64,000 nt of DNA from Cylindrobasidium torrendii FP15055 ss-10 (Eukaryota > Basidiomycota > Agaricomycetes > Agaricales > Physalacriaceae): contig KN880518.1 in assembly GCA_000934385.1 (NCBI GenBank), positions 1 through 64,000 of the forward strand, written 5' to 3'. Positions 10,951 through 23,600 of this stretch are shown piece by piece. The notes under the pieces are model-generated. The model had not been told where the DNA came from. It was given only the letters and a program-made list of their open reading frames with translations, and searched no databases. Numbering within the stretch: position 1 is the first letter of the stretch; each line of letters opens with the position of its first letter. The translations under genes and the position numbers were made by a program.

Positions 10951-13900
10951 ATGGAAAATACCCAAACGACGACGACCCACAATGCTAGTCCCGCCTCTCG
11001 TGTGGACCAGAAAGATGGCCAGGCAACAGTCAGCGAGACTGACGAGCCTCCTATACCGCGTTTTCAGCACTCCCAATCGCTTCAAATGAGCGCGTCGTCG
11101 TGCACCGATACTTCATCCAATAATGCGTCCAATGGCGCACACACCATCTCCATCCTCCGCCTGCAGGAATTACTCCAGACATCCTCGACTGAGGGCCTCA
11201 CTAAAGCGGCTGCAGAAGCGCGCCTCGCGGAACACGGCGAAAACGCGATCGGAGGGGATGAAGGCATTTCAATACGTGCGTTCCCCAGATATATGCGTTG
11301 ACTTGGTCTGACCCCGGGTTTGTTAGTACGACTGTTGTTTACCCAAATAGGTGCGTGCGTGCAACTCCACAAAATCAGGATGCTTACCACGACCTAGCCA
11401 ATGCACTCACTCTTGTCCTCATCGCCGCCCTGGGCCTCAGCTTTGGAGTCCAAGATTGGGTCGAAGGAGGAGTTATTGCAGGAGTCATCACCGTGAACAC
11501 TGTGTATGTTCTTCACTATTTTCTCGGACACTATTGACACCTTCTAGCATTGGCTTTGTTCAAGAGTACAAGGCAGAGAAGACTATGGATGCTCTTCGTC
11601 AACTCTCCTCACCCACCGCTATTGTCATCCGTGACGGCCATCCCGTTGTTATTTCCTCCAAACAAGTTGTACCTGGAGACGTTGTCCAAATCAAAGCAGG
11701 CGACGTTATTCCTGCAGATGTAAGCACAACCTACTCGGCCGTGATTGCCATTAATCATACCCTAGGTTCGCCTTTTTGTTGTTTCCAACCTCGAAGTCTC
11801 TGAGCAATTGCTCACCGGTGAATCCGTACCTGGTGCGCTAAATTCATGTCCGCTCTTCCTCCTCTCACCGTAGCCCAGTCGTCAAGTCTATCGAAACTCT
11901 CAAGGAAGATGACCTTCCTCTCGGTGACAGGGTCAATGTCTGCTACTCCTCTACTGTTGTCACTCAAGGCCGTGGATCTGGCATTGTCTTTGCCACCGGC
12001 ATGTCCTCCCAAATTGGCAGAATCGCAACCGCTATGAGCAACAAGGGCAGTGACGACAACCACATGCACGAATCCCTCGGGTTCCGCATCAAGGAAAAGA
12101 TCATCATTGCGAGCGGTGTGCGGGGCGGAACTCCTCTCCAGCAGAAACTTACCAAACTCGCCTATGTCCTCTTTGCCTGTGCCGTGCTCCTGGCCATAGT
12201 AGTCTTTGCCGTCGCCAAATTCAAAGTAACTGAGGAAGTTGCTATCTATGTGCGTCTGCCACTGTTCTCTGTCATTCTTCTTTATCCCTAACAGATTCTC
12301 AGGCTATCGCTGTTGCTGTCGGCATTGTCCCAGAGTCGCTTATCGTTGTGCTGACGCTGACGATGTCGCTTGGCACGCGTCGCATGGCCAAGCAACATGT
12401 TATTGTGCGCAAGATGGATGCCCTTGAGAATCTGGGTGGTGTTACCGACATCTGTAGTGACAAGACAGGGACCCTCACTCTTGGTAAAATCTTTTCCTGC
12501 CTGGTACGTCCCTCCGGCTGATTTTTTTGCGCAGGCAAGATGTCTGTGCGAAAGGTGTACATCGCTGGCTCTTCCAAAGAGGACTTCCACCTTAGCACAC
12601 AGACTGGTTCAAACGCCCTTGAGCCCGTCGGTTCAGTCCATTTCGGTCACGACGGAGGCCAGGCCGTAGATGTCAAAGCCATTCCAGAAGGTTTAGCGCA
12701 AGCAATCCGTGTTGCATCCCTTTGCAACGTTGCCACCATCCAGAAGAACGACGAAGGAAAGTGGGTCTCTACCGGTGACCCCACCGAGGTGGCACTTCAG
12801 GTCTTTGCTACAAAGTTAGGCATGGGGCGCACAAGTCTTACGCCGGATGAGGACGAAGCTACGACGGTCATTGACGACTCTATCTCTGACAAGAAGACTG
12901 CAAGAAGCACCTTGGGCGATGATGCGGACGACACTTTCCGTTTCCATATCCAACATGAATTCCCGTTCTCCAGTGAGACGAAGAAGATGTCAACGATTTA
13001 CTACGACCGCGAGACGCCCGGACAGTCTGTCTGCCTGACTAAAGGAGCTGTAAGCATCTACGTCCCACACTAATTCTGGCCCACTAACGAGTTCGCAGGT
13101 TGAGCGCATACTGGAGAGTGCTACCTCATATATCCCAGCCCCCATGTCGGATCCCCACACCGCTGCTCCTTTGACCTCGGAACTCCGTCGTTCTATCCTC
13201 GTCAAAGCAGAAGAACTAGCAAGCCAAGGTCTGCGTGTCATTGGCCTGGCCCAACGTTTCCTCAAGCCCAAGGATGCCGCTTCCATGTCGCGCGAACAGG
13301 CTGAACAGGAATTCACTTTCCTCGGCCTTGTGGGTATTTTCGACCCTCCTCGTCCGGAGACTCTCGGCGCTGTCCGCGCCTGCAAAGCTGCTGGGATTGT
13401 CGTGCACATGTAAGCGTCCCACCTGTCCATTGGCTCAAGTTCTAATGTGCGGCAGGTTGACCGGCGACCATCTAACAACCGCGAAGGCCATTGCTGAGAG
13501 TGTGGAGATTGTAACCAAGGATGCGCCCGCTAGTGCTGTCATGACTGCGACGCAGTTTGACCAGATGACCGACGCTGAGATTGATGCGCTCCCGACGTTG
13601 CCATTGGTCATCGCGCGATGTGCCCCGGAGACAAAGGTTCGCATGATCAAGGCAGGAAGGCGGCGTCAACTTCACATGGCGATGACTGGTGACGGTGTCA
13701 ATGACTCTCCTGCCCTCAAACTTGCGCCTGTTGGTATCGCTATGGGCCTCAACGGCTCAGACGTAGCGAAGGATGCATCCGACCTCGTCTTGACCGATGA
13801 GTGAGTTGACACAGTTGCTCGCCTCTCCATGTTTGTTGATTATCGCCAGTAACTTTGACTCTATCCGTGCCGCTGTCGCTGAGGGCCGCCGTCTCTTTTT

Positions 13901-14881
13901 GAACATTCAGAGGTTCTGCCTTCATTTGCTCAGCACCAATGTTGCCCTTGTCGTTCTTCTCGTCGCTGGATTGGGTTTCAAAGATCATGATGGGAGTAGT
14001 GTGTTCCCACTCAGCCCTCTTGCTGTCCTCTGGGTCAATATGGTGTGTTCCCTTGTTCAACGAGAGATTCGTCCGTGCTCAGGCTTGCCATAGATTACCG
14101 GAACGCCGCCCTCGCTCGGACTAGGCTTAGAGAAAGCCCCGAAAGATCTTATGCACAAGCCACCCCACTCTGTTCGGGATGGTGTCTTCACTTGGTCTCT
14201 CATCATCGACACCTTTCTGTATGGTATCGGTATCGGAACGACCTGCTTGATGAGTGTATGTTGCCTCTTACCTTTCTACAGTCGAGACTTACGGATTGCA
14301 GTTTGTGATTGTCATGTATGCTGGTGTGCAGGAGGGTGATCTCGCAACCAGGTGCAACCGTGGCTTCTCTGAGCAGTGCACTCTCGTCGCCCGCGCGCGT
14401 AGCACGGTCTTTGCGACCCTCATCACGGAGTTTATGCTCTACGCTTGGGTGCTCAAGTCCTGTGAGTAGAGATCGTGGTGACTCTTGTTTCGTATGCTAA
14501 CGTCTAGATGTAGTCGACCGTTCCTTGTTCTCGCTCGAGCCTGGCGTGCCTTCGTACAAGCTTCTGTGGGAGAATCAGGTTTTGTTCTGGTCCGTCATCA
14601 TCGCCTGCGCCAGTTCCGTATTGCGTATGTTGTCCCTCCACCCTGCCCGACTCCTGCTCATGTCGAATACAGCTATCTACGTGCCCGTCCTCAATGAGAA
14701 GGTGTTCTACCAGCATGCCATCGGATGGGAGTGGGGTATTATCGCTGCCATGACCATCACCTTTGTCCTTTGGTGCGATGTTTGGAAGATTGTGCGTAAG
14801 CCTCTGTATAGGAAGATGTTGGCCAAGCCACAGAATGCGATTGTCGTGGACGAGGAGGAGTCGGAGAAAGTTATGGTGTAG
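10951..14881 (+). CDS. ENA-type (type IID) P-type cation-exporting ATPase
   Basis: A plasma- or endomembrane pump that exports Na+, Li+ or K+ against a gradient by ATP hydrolysis. Visible motifs include a cation-ATPase N-terminal segment (about 11140-11275, SILRLQELLQTSSTEGLTKA), LLTGESVP in the actuator domain, and VGIVPESLIVVLTLTMSLG in the fourth span. The phosphorylation site is CSDKTGTLT, followed by KGAVERI, LTGDHLTTAKAIAES and the hinge MTGDGVNDSPALK. The C-terminal spans contain LSTNVALVVLLVAGL, then FVIVMYAGVQEGD and FATLITEFMLYAWVLKS. The type IID assignment rests on overall resemblance to fungal ENA pumps. About a dozen introns are needed, and one exon is only 24 nt (11327-11350). 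The stop is at 14879-14881. Substrate preference cannot be read from sequence. Confidence 0.92.
11327..11350 (+). other. 24-nt microexon of the ENA-type ATPase
   Basis: Exon 1 ends at 11275. The introns 11276-11326 and 11351-11397 both start GTGCGT and end TTAG/CTAG. Only inclusion of these 24 bases keeps frame and restores the expected first span, EGISILRLLFTQIANALTLV, matching the ISxxKxLxxQxxNxLTLVL pattern of ENA pumps. Skipping the exon would remove eight residues in frame. Confidence 0.75.
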
Positions 14882-15171
14882 TTCTGAAGTCTGCAAACCG
14901 CGGGAGAAATCGAAATGGAGAGTTTATGCATTGTACTTCGTACCATTCAACTTGACTCGTATGGCCACTTTTCAAACAACGTGTACTTCTATTCTTCACC
15001 GTCGATACGCTTTATCATCAATGATTACGCTTCATTCCATTGGCTTTGTCCTGCCTCAATTTAGCCAAATACTTCCAGGAGTAACGTGGTGGCGCGCTGG
15101 CAGCGATCGGGAAGCGCCCTGGGTTTCTTGAATTCGAACCACCAGCGATACCACAGGGTTCAACATACAAT

Positions 15172-17920
15172 ATGGCCTCCTCCTCCTCGTCTCATGCGGT
15201 ACCCATGGAAGTGGATGATGAACTCCTGCAGGCTCTGTCTCGGCCAAATCGGACCACCGACATCGCTGTTGGTTGGGTGTTCTCAACAGAAATGACCAAA
15301 CACTTCTGCGCAACAGGGTACCACGATGAGCGTCCTGAACGCATTATAGAAATATACAGAACGCTGGCACATGCGAGGCTTATCCCTAGGATGGAGGCGC
15401 TGCCTATACGAGAAGCTACAGAGCAAGAAATTCTGCTCGTCCACACCATGAGTCATTGGAAGAAAATATTGGGCTACCGCGGTAGGCCATCACGGTATAC
15501 TACTGCAGAGTTTAATGATTCAGACCAAATTAGACTTGACCGACCAAGCGACTGTGGATAGCAACTTGTACTTTGCGGATGAACTCTCCGTCTATGTTAT
15601 GTCTGCTACCACCCACGCTTCGTTGCTCAGTTGCGGGGGCGCCATCGAGGCCTGTGTAGCTGTTGCCTCGCCTCAGTCGAACATACAGCGGTCCTTTGCT
15701 AATATACGGCCGCCCGGCCACCATGCCGTCCCAGACGAGCATATGGGATTTTGTTTCTTTTGCAATGCCGCTGTGGCTGCACGAGTTGTACAACAAACAA
15801 CTCCAGTAAAGAGGATTCTTATAGTTGATTGGGATATCCACCACGGTCAGTTCGTTGTACTCGTGATTACTTTACCTTTCGAAGCTCAAAGGATCCAGGC
15901 AACGGGACGCAAACTGCGTTTTACGACGACCCAAGCGTGCTGTACATTTCTCTGCATCGTTATGAGGATGGTACCTTCTATCCTACAGGCGATTTTGGAG
16001 CAGCGACATCTTGTGGCGAGGACGCAGGACTCGGTTTGTGAGAAACGCATAGCTCTACTGCATCGTCGATGCTCACGCTCTGGTGGACAGCTCTGTCAAT
16101 ATCCCGTGGGATTGGGACGAAGAAGGCAAGACGGACTATGATTACATCTACGCCTTCCGAAAGATCGTTATGCCCATCGCTGTCGAGTTTGATCCAGAGC
16201 TTGTCATCAGTATGCCTCTTTCCATCATCCATTTTGCAGCGATGAATAGGTTCTAAACGAGTTGCCAGTCTCCTCCGGATTCGATGCCGCAGAAGGGGAC
16301 CCCCTGGGCGAATGCCATGTCACCCCAGCTGGCTACGCACATATGACCTACATGCTCTGTGCGCTTGCGGGTGGCCATGTCGCTGTAGTTCTGGAGGCAA
16401 GTAGCCCCGATACTCCTACAATGACACCGACTGACTTTCCGCAAGGGGGGATACGACCTTGAGGCTATAGCGAAGTCATCGCAGGCTGTCGTCCAGGTAC
16501 TGCTAGGAGAAATGCCTCCAGCGCTTCCCGCAGGAGGTCCCAGTGCAGAAACAGTTGAGACTATTTACGAGGTTTCGCTAGTGCAGGAAAAGTACTGGCG
16601 TAGCATCCGATCTGCGGATGTGATGCCCGTCGACAGTGCGAGAGTTTACGACAAGGCTTTCCGGGAAGCTTACTGCCGTCCTAGGTCCAACACGAATGAA
16701 GCAGGAAGTCCCATCTAGTGAGCACAGAGGCTTACTGGCGTGATACCCACTAATGTATACCAGATATCCTACAATGGCACCGACAGTACTATATGCGCGA
16801 CATCCACAAACTCACTCACCAACCTGTCGAACTTCCCGTCTTGGACCCGTTCAGAGGGCTTGTTCTAGCGAAGTAGTTCATGCATATGCTGCTCAAGTGT
16901 CTTCTAATCATTTACCAGTGCGACGTTTATGACCGCCAAAACCCTGATAGTCTTCGTCCATGGATTGTAAGTTCTTCCCTGCCCGAGACCGGTAATTGAT
17001 TATAGTGTGCAGTGGTGACCTTCGAGAAGACTGGGATGCTGCTCCAAGACAAGACCTCCAAGGACAGCTTGATGACATTGTACGTGAATGGGATAAGGAT
17101 ATAGCGTCGCAGACTAATGTGGAGTGTAGCTACAAGCATCCGACAATGTTATGAGATGGGTCAACGACGCAGGCTACGGCTACATGGATGTGAATGTGTT
17201 GGCCTGGAACAGCGAGCTGGGACATACGCGGATGACAGTAAGTGCATATTTATTTAAGGCTGGCTACTACCGAGACCAAATTCTACTACAGAAACTGCAG
17301 TCCCCGGAAGAGAACGCAAAGAAACTCCTGATCCACCTATGGGACAATCTCTTGACGTGCGCGTTTGTGTGTATGATCCAGCTGTTTTTAACGTGAATCG
17401 AGCAGTCCTTGCGCCGCGCATAATATTGTCCTTTTGGGACATGGATCTGGATGTTATCCAATCGTCAAGAGCCTGACCGCACGATGTGTGTTCCTATTTT
17501 CTAAGATAACACAATTCCTAGCTCACAAGAAATAGGGAACCGTACTTCGACCCGCGTCCGTGCTGTCATCCAAGTTGTCGGGCACGAGCACCAACCTGAA
17601 GTTCCTGATCAAGGCGAACAAATCGTTCACAAGTGGTACTCAGATGTAAGCTCCCCATCGAGCCTTGGGATTTCTTAGACTAAGCATGCCGATAGCGGTC
17701 TCTTCTCGTTGTACCTACCATGCATCGCTGTTTGCTCAGCTCGGCTAACGAGGTCTACTTACGCCGTCATGGGCAGGTCTCAGAGATTGGTGAGTGCCAG
17801 CACTAAGATTTGAGGAAACATTGTCTGCTGCTAATTCTTCTTAAAGACGAGGTCCAGCCGGTACGGCTCTTGAGAAGGGGGTTGAGCGTTGTTCGGGATT
17901 TCTTGGAGATTCAGTTGTAA
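15172..17920 (+). CDS. HDA1: Class II histone deacetylase, Hda1-type, with Arb2-like C-terminal domain
   Basis: A zinc-dependent lysine deacetylase that removes acetyl groups from histone tails in the nucleus, normally within an Hda1 co-repressor complex. The product starts [20 protein letters not shown]. The catalytic domain (about 15250-16500) has [14 protein letters not shown], then [18 protein letters not shown] with the HH pair. DWDIHHGNGTQ is split by an intron, and [13 protein letters not shown] and the C-terminal LEGGYDL follow. Intron 15482-15533 joins GYR to [11 protein letters not shown] in frame. The C-terminal half carries an Arb2/hydrolase-like fold: IVFVHG near 16950, KLLIHLWDN near 17325 and [15 protein letters not shown] near 17425. 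It ends in [15 protein letters not shown] at 17920. Many short introns are present. Domain order and length match fungal Hda1/Clr3. Confidence 0.92.
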
Positions 17921-18298
17921 ATGACCCAGAGGTGACTTTAATTGTTCATGAAACGATCCGGCACTGATTAAGCCTTACAACAGAGGATTGAACAATAACA
18001 GGTACCTGACCACAGTTATAACTTACTTATACACCAAAGAAAGAAAGAAAGAAATCAGGAGCCTGCAGCATCACCCTGAAAGCATTGCCAGTTTTCCGCG
18101 CCAGTGTATCCCTGCAAATACACCCACGGCGGCCACCAGGTCGACTCTCGTTGTGTCTGACGGCCTCAGGCGCCGCAATCTCGCGAGCAGCCATATTGGC
18201 GTGCGTCCCTCCTGAAAACGCCACTACATCAACGTTCAATGACTGGCTCATCGTCGATACCTGCCGAAAGAGCGACTCAATTGCATGATTCTTTTGCC
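17921..18298. other. Intergenic after HDA1, with a short GAAA microsatellite
   Basis: Holds the HDA1 3' flank. A GAAA repeat of about five units lies near 18038-18055. A minus-strand frame (18027-18251) is open but shows no clear family. Confidence 0.35.
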
Positions 18299-18840
18299 CT
18301 AGCCATCATTAACTACAAAATCATCCTTGTTACCACTTTCGCCCTCGTTCTCTAGCAGTGCATTTATAATGTCGAGGACGGATGGCTGGCAATGATTTGT
18401 ATGCTCTCTAGCCCCAACGACATCGTCTCCACTCCTGAGGCCTGAAGGCCTGTCCCGATCCGGTATTGGTTAGTCAGCACAAAAGATCCAAGCGACCCGT
18501 TGCGGCGGTACCTCGGACTTTCGAATGGCATCCCAATATGGATCGATGCATTGTTCATGGTATAGTACACGCGAATTAGCCAGAGTAGTATTGTATGAAC
18601 TTTCAATGTCATCCAACCCCCTCCCAAGCAGAGAGAAATCACTGACGGCCTACTATGAAAGAATTATGTAGAACCTATCAGACCCAGGCCCTCCTCGCTG
18701 GCGTCGCCGCGAAGTGTCTCATACGAGAGCACCGAACAACGCCGCCAAACGTCCTCGAGACCGCCCGGAGGCGGCCATAGCTCTCTGTCGAGCGAGGGGG
18801 CCCCGTATCATCGCCTAGGTTTGAGAGATGCGGCATTTAT
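18299..18840 (-). CDS. Unresolved small gene candidate or gene relic
   Basis: I do not recognise this product. The minus strand holds three stretches that read like coding sequence: one at about 18780-18720 (GGLEDVWRRCSVLS), one at about 18635-18510 (LLGRGLDDIESSYN and HEQCIDPYWDAIRKSE), and one near the end. The first two join in frame if an intron with a GTATGAG donor and CAG acceptor is assumed. The last exon can end at 18364 or, in another frame, at 18299 (SVLDIINALLENEGESG). No start codon is convincing in the same frame. A TATATAT near 18925 would suit a promoter. It may be a short lineage-specific gene or a decayed one; exact limits are uncertain. Confidence 0.25.
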
Positions 18841-19491
18841 AAAAATGCGAGACTCGGTTAGTTTCTATAGAATAGATCCTGTTCGAGTATGTATCTGAAG
18901 AAACCCTGAAGCGTATGGAGAGCCATATATACTAGGCAGCAGCGCAGCGCACGGACCATGCGGGGTGCATGCGGGGAAGAAAAATTTGAGTGCGGCCGGG
19001 TCAATTGAGGCCGGATGGACGCAGATTCGATTCTCGACGGTGTACCATCTGTCGCAAGAAATGACATTGAGAACAACCTCAATCGTTGCATGAACGCATA
19101 CTTGTAGGTGAATACCCGTGAACCAAAGTTGAATGCGTGAGAGGACATTTTGACAGAGGTTGTCGGTCCTATATACCCAGTAGATACGGGGGTTATTATC
19201 CCTGAAGATGCAAGGTTCGCAAGGACTTGCTGATGCCCAGATAGTGACATTACTATCACTTCTTATTGAACTTTCGAGGTCATATACACGCATGAGTGTA
19301 AGCATTCGTCTATTCCCTGAGTTGATAAATGACTTGATGCTATGCAGTCACTGGCTAGCGCGATATCAGAACGCATTCGAGTGTGTCCAAAGTGGTATGT
19401 GATGTGTTCCAGGGGCCGAGTGATAGCATACACTGATTTATTAGTATTGTACACAACTTCCGTTGAATATGTGCCGAAGATTATGGCGGCA
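18841..19491. other. Intergenic, no gene supported
   Basis: Lies between the unresolved candidate and the parvulin stop. A minus-strand frame at 18865-19305 is open over 146 codons but has no recognisable motif. The right end is probably the parvulin 3' UTR. Confidence 0.35.
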
Positions 19492-20113
19492 CTACCGCCT
19501 GCCCTCGACCATGATGACATGATATCCATGCGTGGTCTTAACCAATCCAGAGGTGATAGGTTTGTCCACAGAAGAAGGAGTAAGGGCAAATGCAGCATCT
19601 TGGAATGGTCCAACCTGTGAATTCCAAATCCAAAATTGGAGTGCGGGACTGAGGGATTGGCACGCACCATACTGCCTCTGGTCATCCATCCTAGACTGCC
19701 TCCGGCTTGACACAAGCAATCAACATTTCGCATCTCATTGGAAATCACGGGAGGGAATGCACCTTTCGCTTTATCCTCCGAATATTCTTGTGCAACCTTA
19801 TTGAACGCCTGTCCACTCTGCATCATCCACCTCCATTAAACATTGAGGTGCTCTTATTCTAGAGTTTCCGCACGCACCTGGATGAGAGCCAACGCCTCCG
19901 ACGCGCGCGAATGCTTCTCGCACAAGATATGCCGCACATTAATCGCAGTCGCCGCCTTCAGCTTGCTCTACAATCAACTGCTTAACAGCACATCGCATGA
20001 CCCCAGCCGCCACATACCTTTCCGCCTTTATCATCCTCGTCGTCCTCATCTTTCTTCTGATTCTTCTTCTTCGAATCGTTCTTTGCGGCACTGTTCCCCT
20101 TCTTCGGCGCCAT
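19492..20113 (-). CDS. Parvulin-type peptidyl-prolyl cis-trans isomerase (Par14/PIN4-like)
   Basis: Catalyses cis-trans isomerisation of prolyl bonds. The animal homologue, Par14/PIN4, acts in ribosome biogenesis and in mitochondria. The start at 20113 gives [20 protein letters not shown], a basic Lys/Asp-rich N-terminal tail typical of Par14. Exons then encode [57 protein letters not shown] and [15 protein letters not shown], the complete parvulin domain. It lacks the N-terminal WW domain and the phosphate-binding basic loop of Pin1, so preference for phosphorylated substrates is unlikely. Four or so introns are short. The stop is at 19492. Confidence 0.92.
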
Positions 20114-20689
20114 GGTGGTCAATCTCCAAGTACAAGCAAATACCTCCGATCAATGAAGTGAATGGCGCGGTGATCTCAAAGTTCAAACTTCTCACGGTCA
20201 CACGTAAATGCTCTGCAACCTCCTAGCCGAGGTGACATACAACTAAAGATATACGATTTTGACTTTTCAATTACCAGGTTGGGATACAGCATGGTCGTGA
20301 TCCTGTGCCAAGAGTACGTCCCATTCAAGTTATTCCGAGGTAGTACTAGCACTCGCCACGCATGAAAATCGTGAGTGCTGTACCACAAACCCTCGCATGC
20401 AGGCATCACACCATCTATAGTATGTTTAGCATAAAAATCACAAGGCCAAGACTACAATGTGAAAACAGTGCAGACACATACACAGACGATGTCAGATGAA
20501 GTAAGTAATCCTCAGATATATATGGATGACCAAATTAAAAAGACTATACGAGAGCAAGAAATGTATGTAGTGTACGCTCCAAGGTATAAGAAAAACATCA
20601 TCAAAGCTCTTTATCCAGCAGTAGTAGTAGATACAAATAGCAAGTTAACAACAGCACCGCCCGTTTTCCGTTCCCCTATATCGCATTTG
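20114..20689. other. Intergenic between parvulin start and transcription factor stop
   Basis: About 575 bp holding the parvulin promoter (left) and the transcription factor 3' flank (right). The right half is A-rich. No gene is seen. Confidence 0.45.
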
Positions 20690-23600
20690 TTAACTATGAT
20701 ACTGTGACCCATACGTCCCAGGTTCCTGTTCCCACTCGAACTGCTTCTCAAGTGGAGGCGGCGGGGGAAACCTCCCCTCCAATGGCTCAGAGTATGGCTG
20801 CCATCCACCCGTACCCCCACCATCGTACCCAATTTGGGGTGGCGGCGGTGGCGGCGGCGGGAAGCCCACATCCCTCGACAATCTCTGTTCATACCCATAC
20901 TGCGATGTGCCCTCCCACCTCGACGTATTCGGTCTATGGCGAAGATACGACGACCGCTCCTCCGTCTCTACAGCGGGAGCCTCTGCAGCCATCGTGTACA
21001 GCTGCTGTCCCTCCACAGAGCCGTAGTACCCTTTGTCCGCCTGATATGGTCGTGGTTCTGTGTACAATGCTGCAGCAGACGACGAAGCGTGATATGGCAT
21101 CGTCTCATACGACGACGTGCGCGAGAGCCGGCGCATAGGCCACTCCTCCGACCGTATATCTGCGGAATAGCGACCATCATAGTGCCGATTGCCTGGGTAT
21201 TGGGTCGTCAGAGCTCCAGGATGTTGAGGGGGAAGATGTGCCATAGACGTGAAGGTCTCCCTTGTAGGCGCCGAATACGTGCGGCTCCGATGGTAGTCCG
21301 CAGGATAGTGTCTTGTGGTACCGCCTGAAAGCGCATCCGAAGGTGGATATTCAGGCCCAGAGGTCCAGCCATACGCTGAGGACGGTGGAGGTGTGGCCGT
21401 CGTTGGTGTAGGGTCTACTGATGACAATGGCGTCACAGAATCCAGCATATCTTCGCCCGAAGGCATGACTTGTTTGACCTGCGCGCTATGCTCAAGTCAG
21501 CGCGACGACTTGTAGGAGGGACAGGATACACTGACAGCAACTCCCTAGCACTCATATAATTCCTTTTCAGCCATTCCAAAGCGTCGACAAATACGGCAAC
21601 ATCTTCTGCAATATCTGCAAATGAACCCTCACCCTTGAGTTTGCCTTGCCAAAACTGGACCAACAACACGCCGAGGCTAAGCCCTAAACATGTCAACCAT
21701 CAGACCGATAATTGGGCGAAGGTAGAAAGTGGACACACCACATGCAGCCGAGAGTAGAGGTGCATTATCGAACCCGAACTTCGGAACTTGAACGGCAAAT
21801 ATTTTCGCTGTGCACTGAGCGGCATGGGTACAGATGGCCAGCGATGAGAACGGAAGCGTCGATGGGGTTGGCGACATTGGGGCCGGGATGTAGGGTCGGT
21901 AAACTAGCATTTGAACCTGCAGTATTTGCTGTGTTAGTCAACGGACGACGCATCAGAGACCGTGAGGCGAACCAGGTAGTATGATGTATACAACATTGCA
22001 GAAATGTTCGACCACTTGGGGTCCGCGTTCGTGCCGGTCCATTTGACTGACTCCTTGGTAAGCGGGTGCACTGTCGGATGACAAGGATGCTTACGGTTGT
22101 CGGGAACTGAATGAGCCCACTCGGTAAGCGCCGCTGAGAGCTGGGATACGAGCTGCTCCGGCTTGCCTACGGGGCGTCCTACGATAGGCTTGGACGAATC
22201 TGGTGCATACTGGAAAATTCATAAACATGGATATGCTCTAGGCAAAGGCTCACGATTGTCCGAATAGCAAATGCTGTGATCTGGGTAAGTTTGAGCCAGA
22301 GGTTGAACGCGGTCACAGTGGAGGGGATGTGGGAAGGCTGGCGGAATCTAAGAGCTGGGTCATCTGACTCCCAGTATTCAACGTCAACTTCCAATGGCAG
22401 AGGAACATCATAGCTAACGATATGGATCAGCACAATCTTCCTACTGGATAGGCGAGCGGAACATACTCTTCCTCCCCAATGGAACACGACCGGCCCATTG
22501 TTGCCGCGCACAAACGGTCGATACCCATGAAAAACCAAAAGACACGCTTCCATTGTTCCTCGACCACACTGGGCTCGGACTGATAGACAACGGCCCGGTG
22601 GGCGCCTACGTCTTGTATTTTGCGCAACGCTCCGGTAGCGAGTGTCCGGACAGTGGACTCTTGAGATTGCCCTCGAACGTACAGTGCCAACACCTTGTAT
22701 ACGCTGGTCAGTCACCCCGGGAGCGCTGCTGGATGATCCAAATTACCGCCAATGCCTGGATCTCGTAAAGGGTAGCAGGATAGAGGAGACTTCGTCGAGC
22801 GTGATGGATGTCTGCCGGGCCGAGAAGTAAGCCTGCAACGCTGCGAAAGAGAATGATAGTCTACAGACCAAGTGACGCAGCAAAGTAGTCCAGTCCAGCT
22901 GAACTCCAGTCTTGAGAACCATCGTCGTTTGTGTGTGGTATCCGGGGGAGAACGCGCTGGTCGTTGCTCCAACGACTGCCCATTGCGCAAATAGCCAGCA
23001 GGAGGGAACGATACCAGTGATTCCGTTCATAAAGTTGGTTCGCAAAATGACGTTCGAACGAGGGTCGGTGGATGAGTGGGAAATGGGAATCGGAATGACG
23101 GAAATAAGAGTTGATTAGCGACCTGCAGAGATCTGGCGGGGGAACGATAGTAAGGCCTGTTAGACAAACCCCCTTTGAGGACGGGTGTAGGCCTTCATAT
23201 ATCAATTCCCACTGGTAAATGTATAAGCAAAAACCAAGGGGATGGAAGGTCAGACGCACAGATGGGGGGCGCCAGACCTCTGAGCGACGCCAAGAATCCG
23301 ATTCGGCAGACATGGCGGTCGACGAGTCGCTGGACTCTGCGAAGTGCATTTGTTTTACCCGCCGGGTGGCATTCATAAGGTTGAGTGAGGTGCTACTGCC
23401 GTGCCATCGAGTATGATTGTTAGGTGTATTTGTGACGCGTTGGATAGCGCGCAGCTCGTAGGTGCCTTTGCCATGCTCGTCTTCCAATGGGTCTCCCTCG
23501 TCGTCCGATGTAGTCGCGGACGAGGTAAGGGAGTCGGCCCTCGGTTTTGGTGTGCCAGATTTCGGTGCGGGGTCGAGCATCAAGTGCGACGAGAAGGGGA

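Noticed and set aside
15482..15533. Frameshift at the HDA1 exon 1/2 junction
   Set aside because: The two exons lie in different frames and the nearer AGs give wrong phases. A 52-nt GTAGGC...TTAG intron (15482-15533) joins them in frame, so no lesion is needed.
18865..19305. Minus-strand ORF of 146 codons as a gene
   Set aside because: Another frame overlaps it over nearly the same span, and neither shows domain features or conserved-looking motifs.
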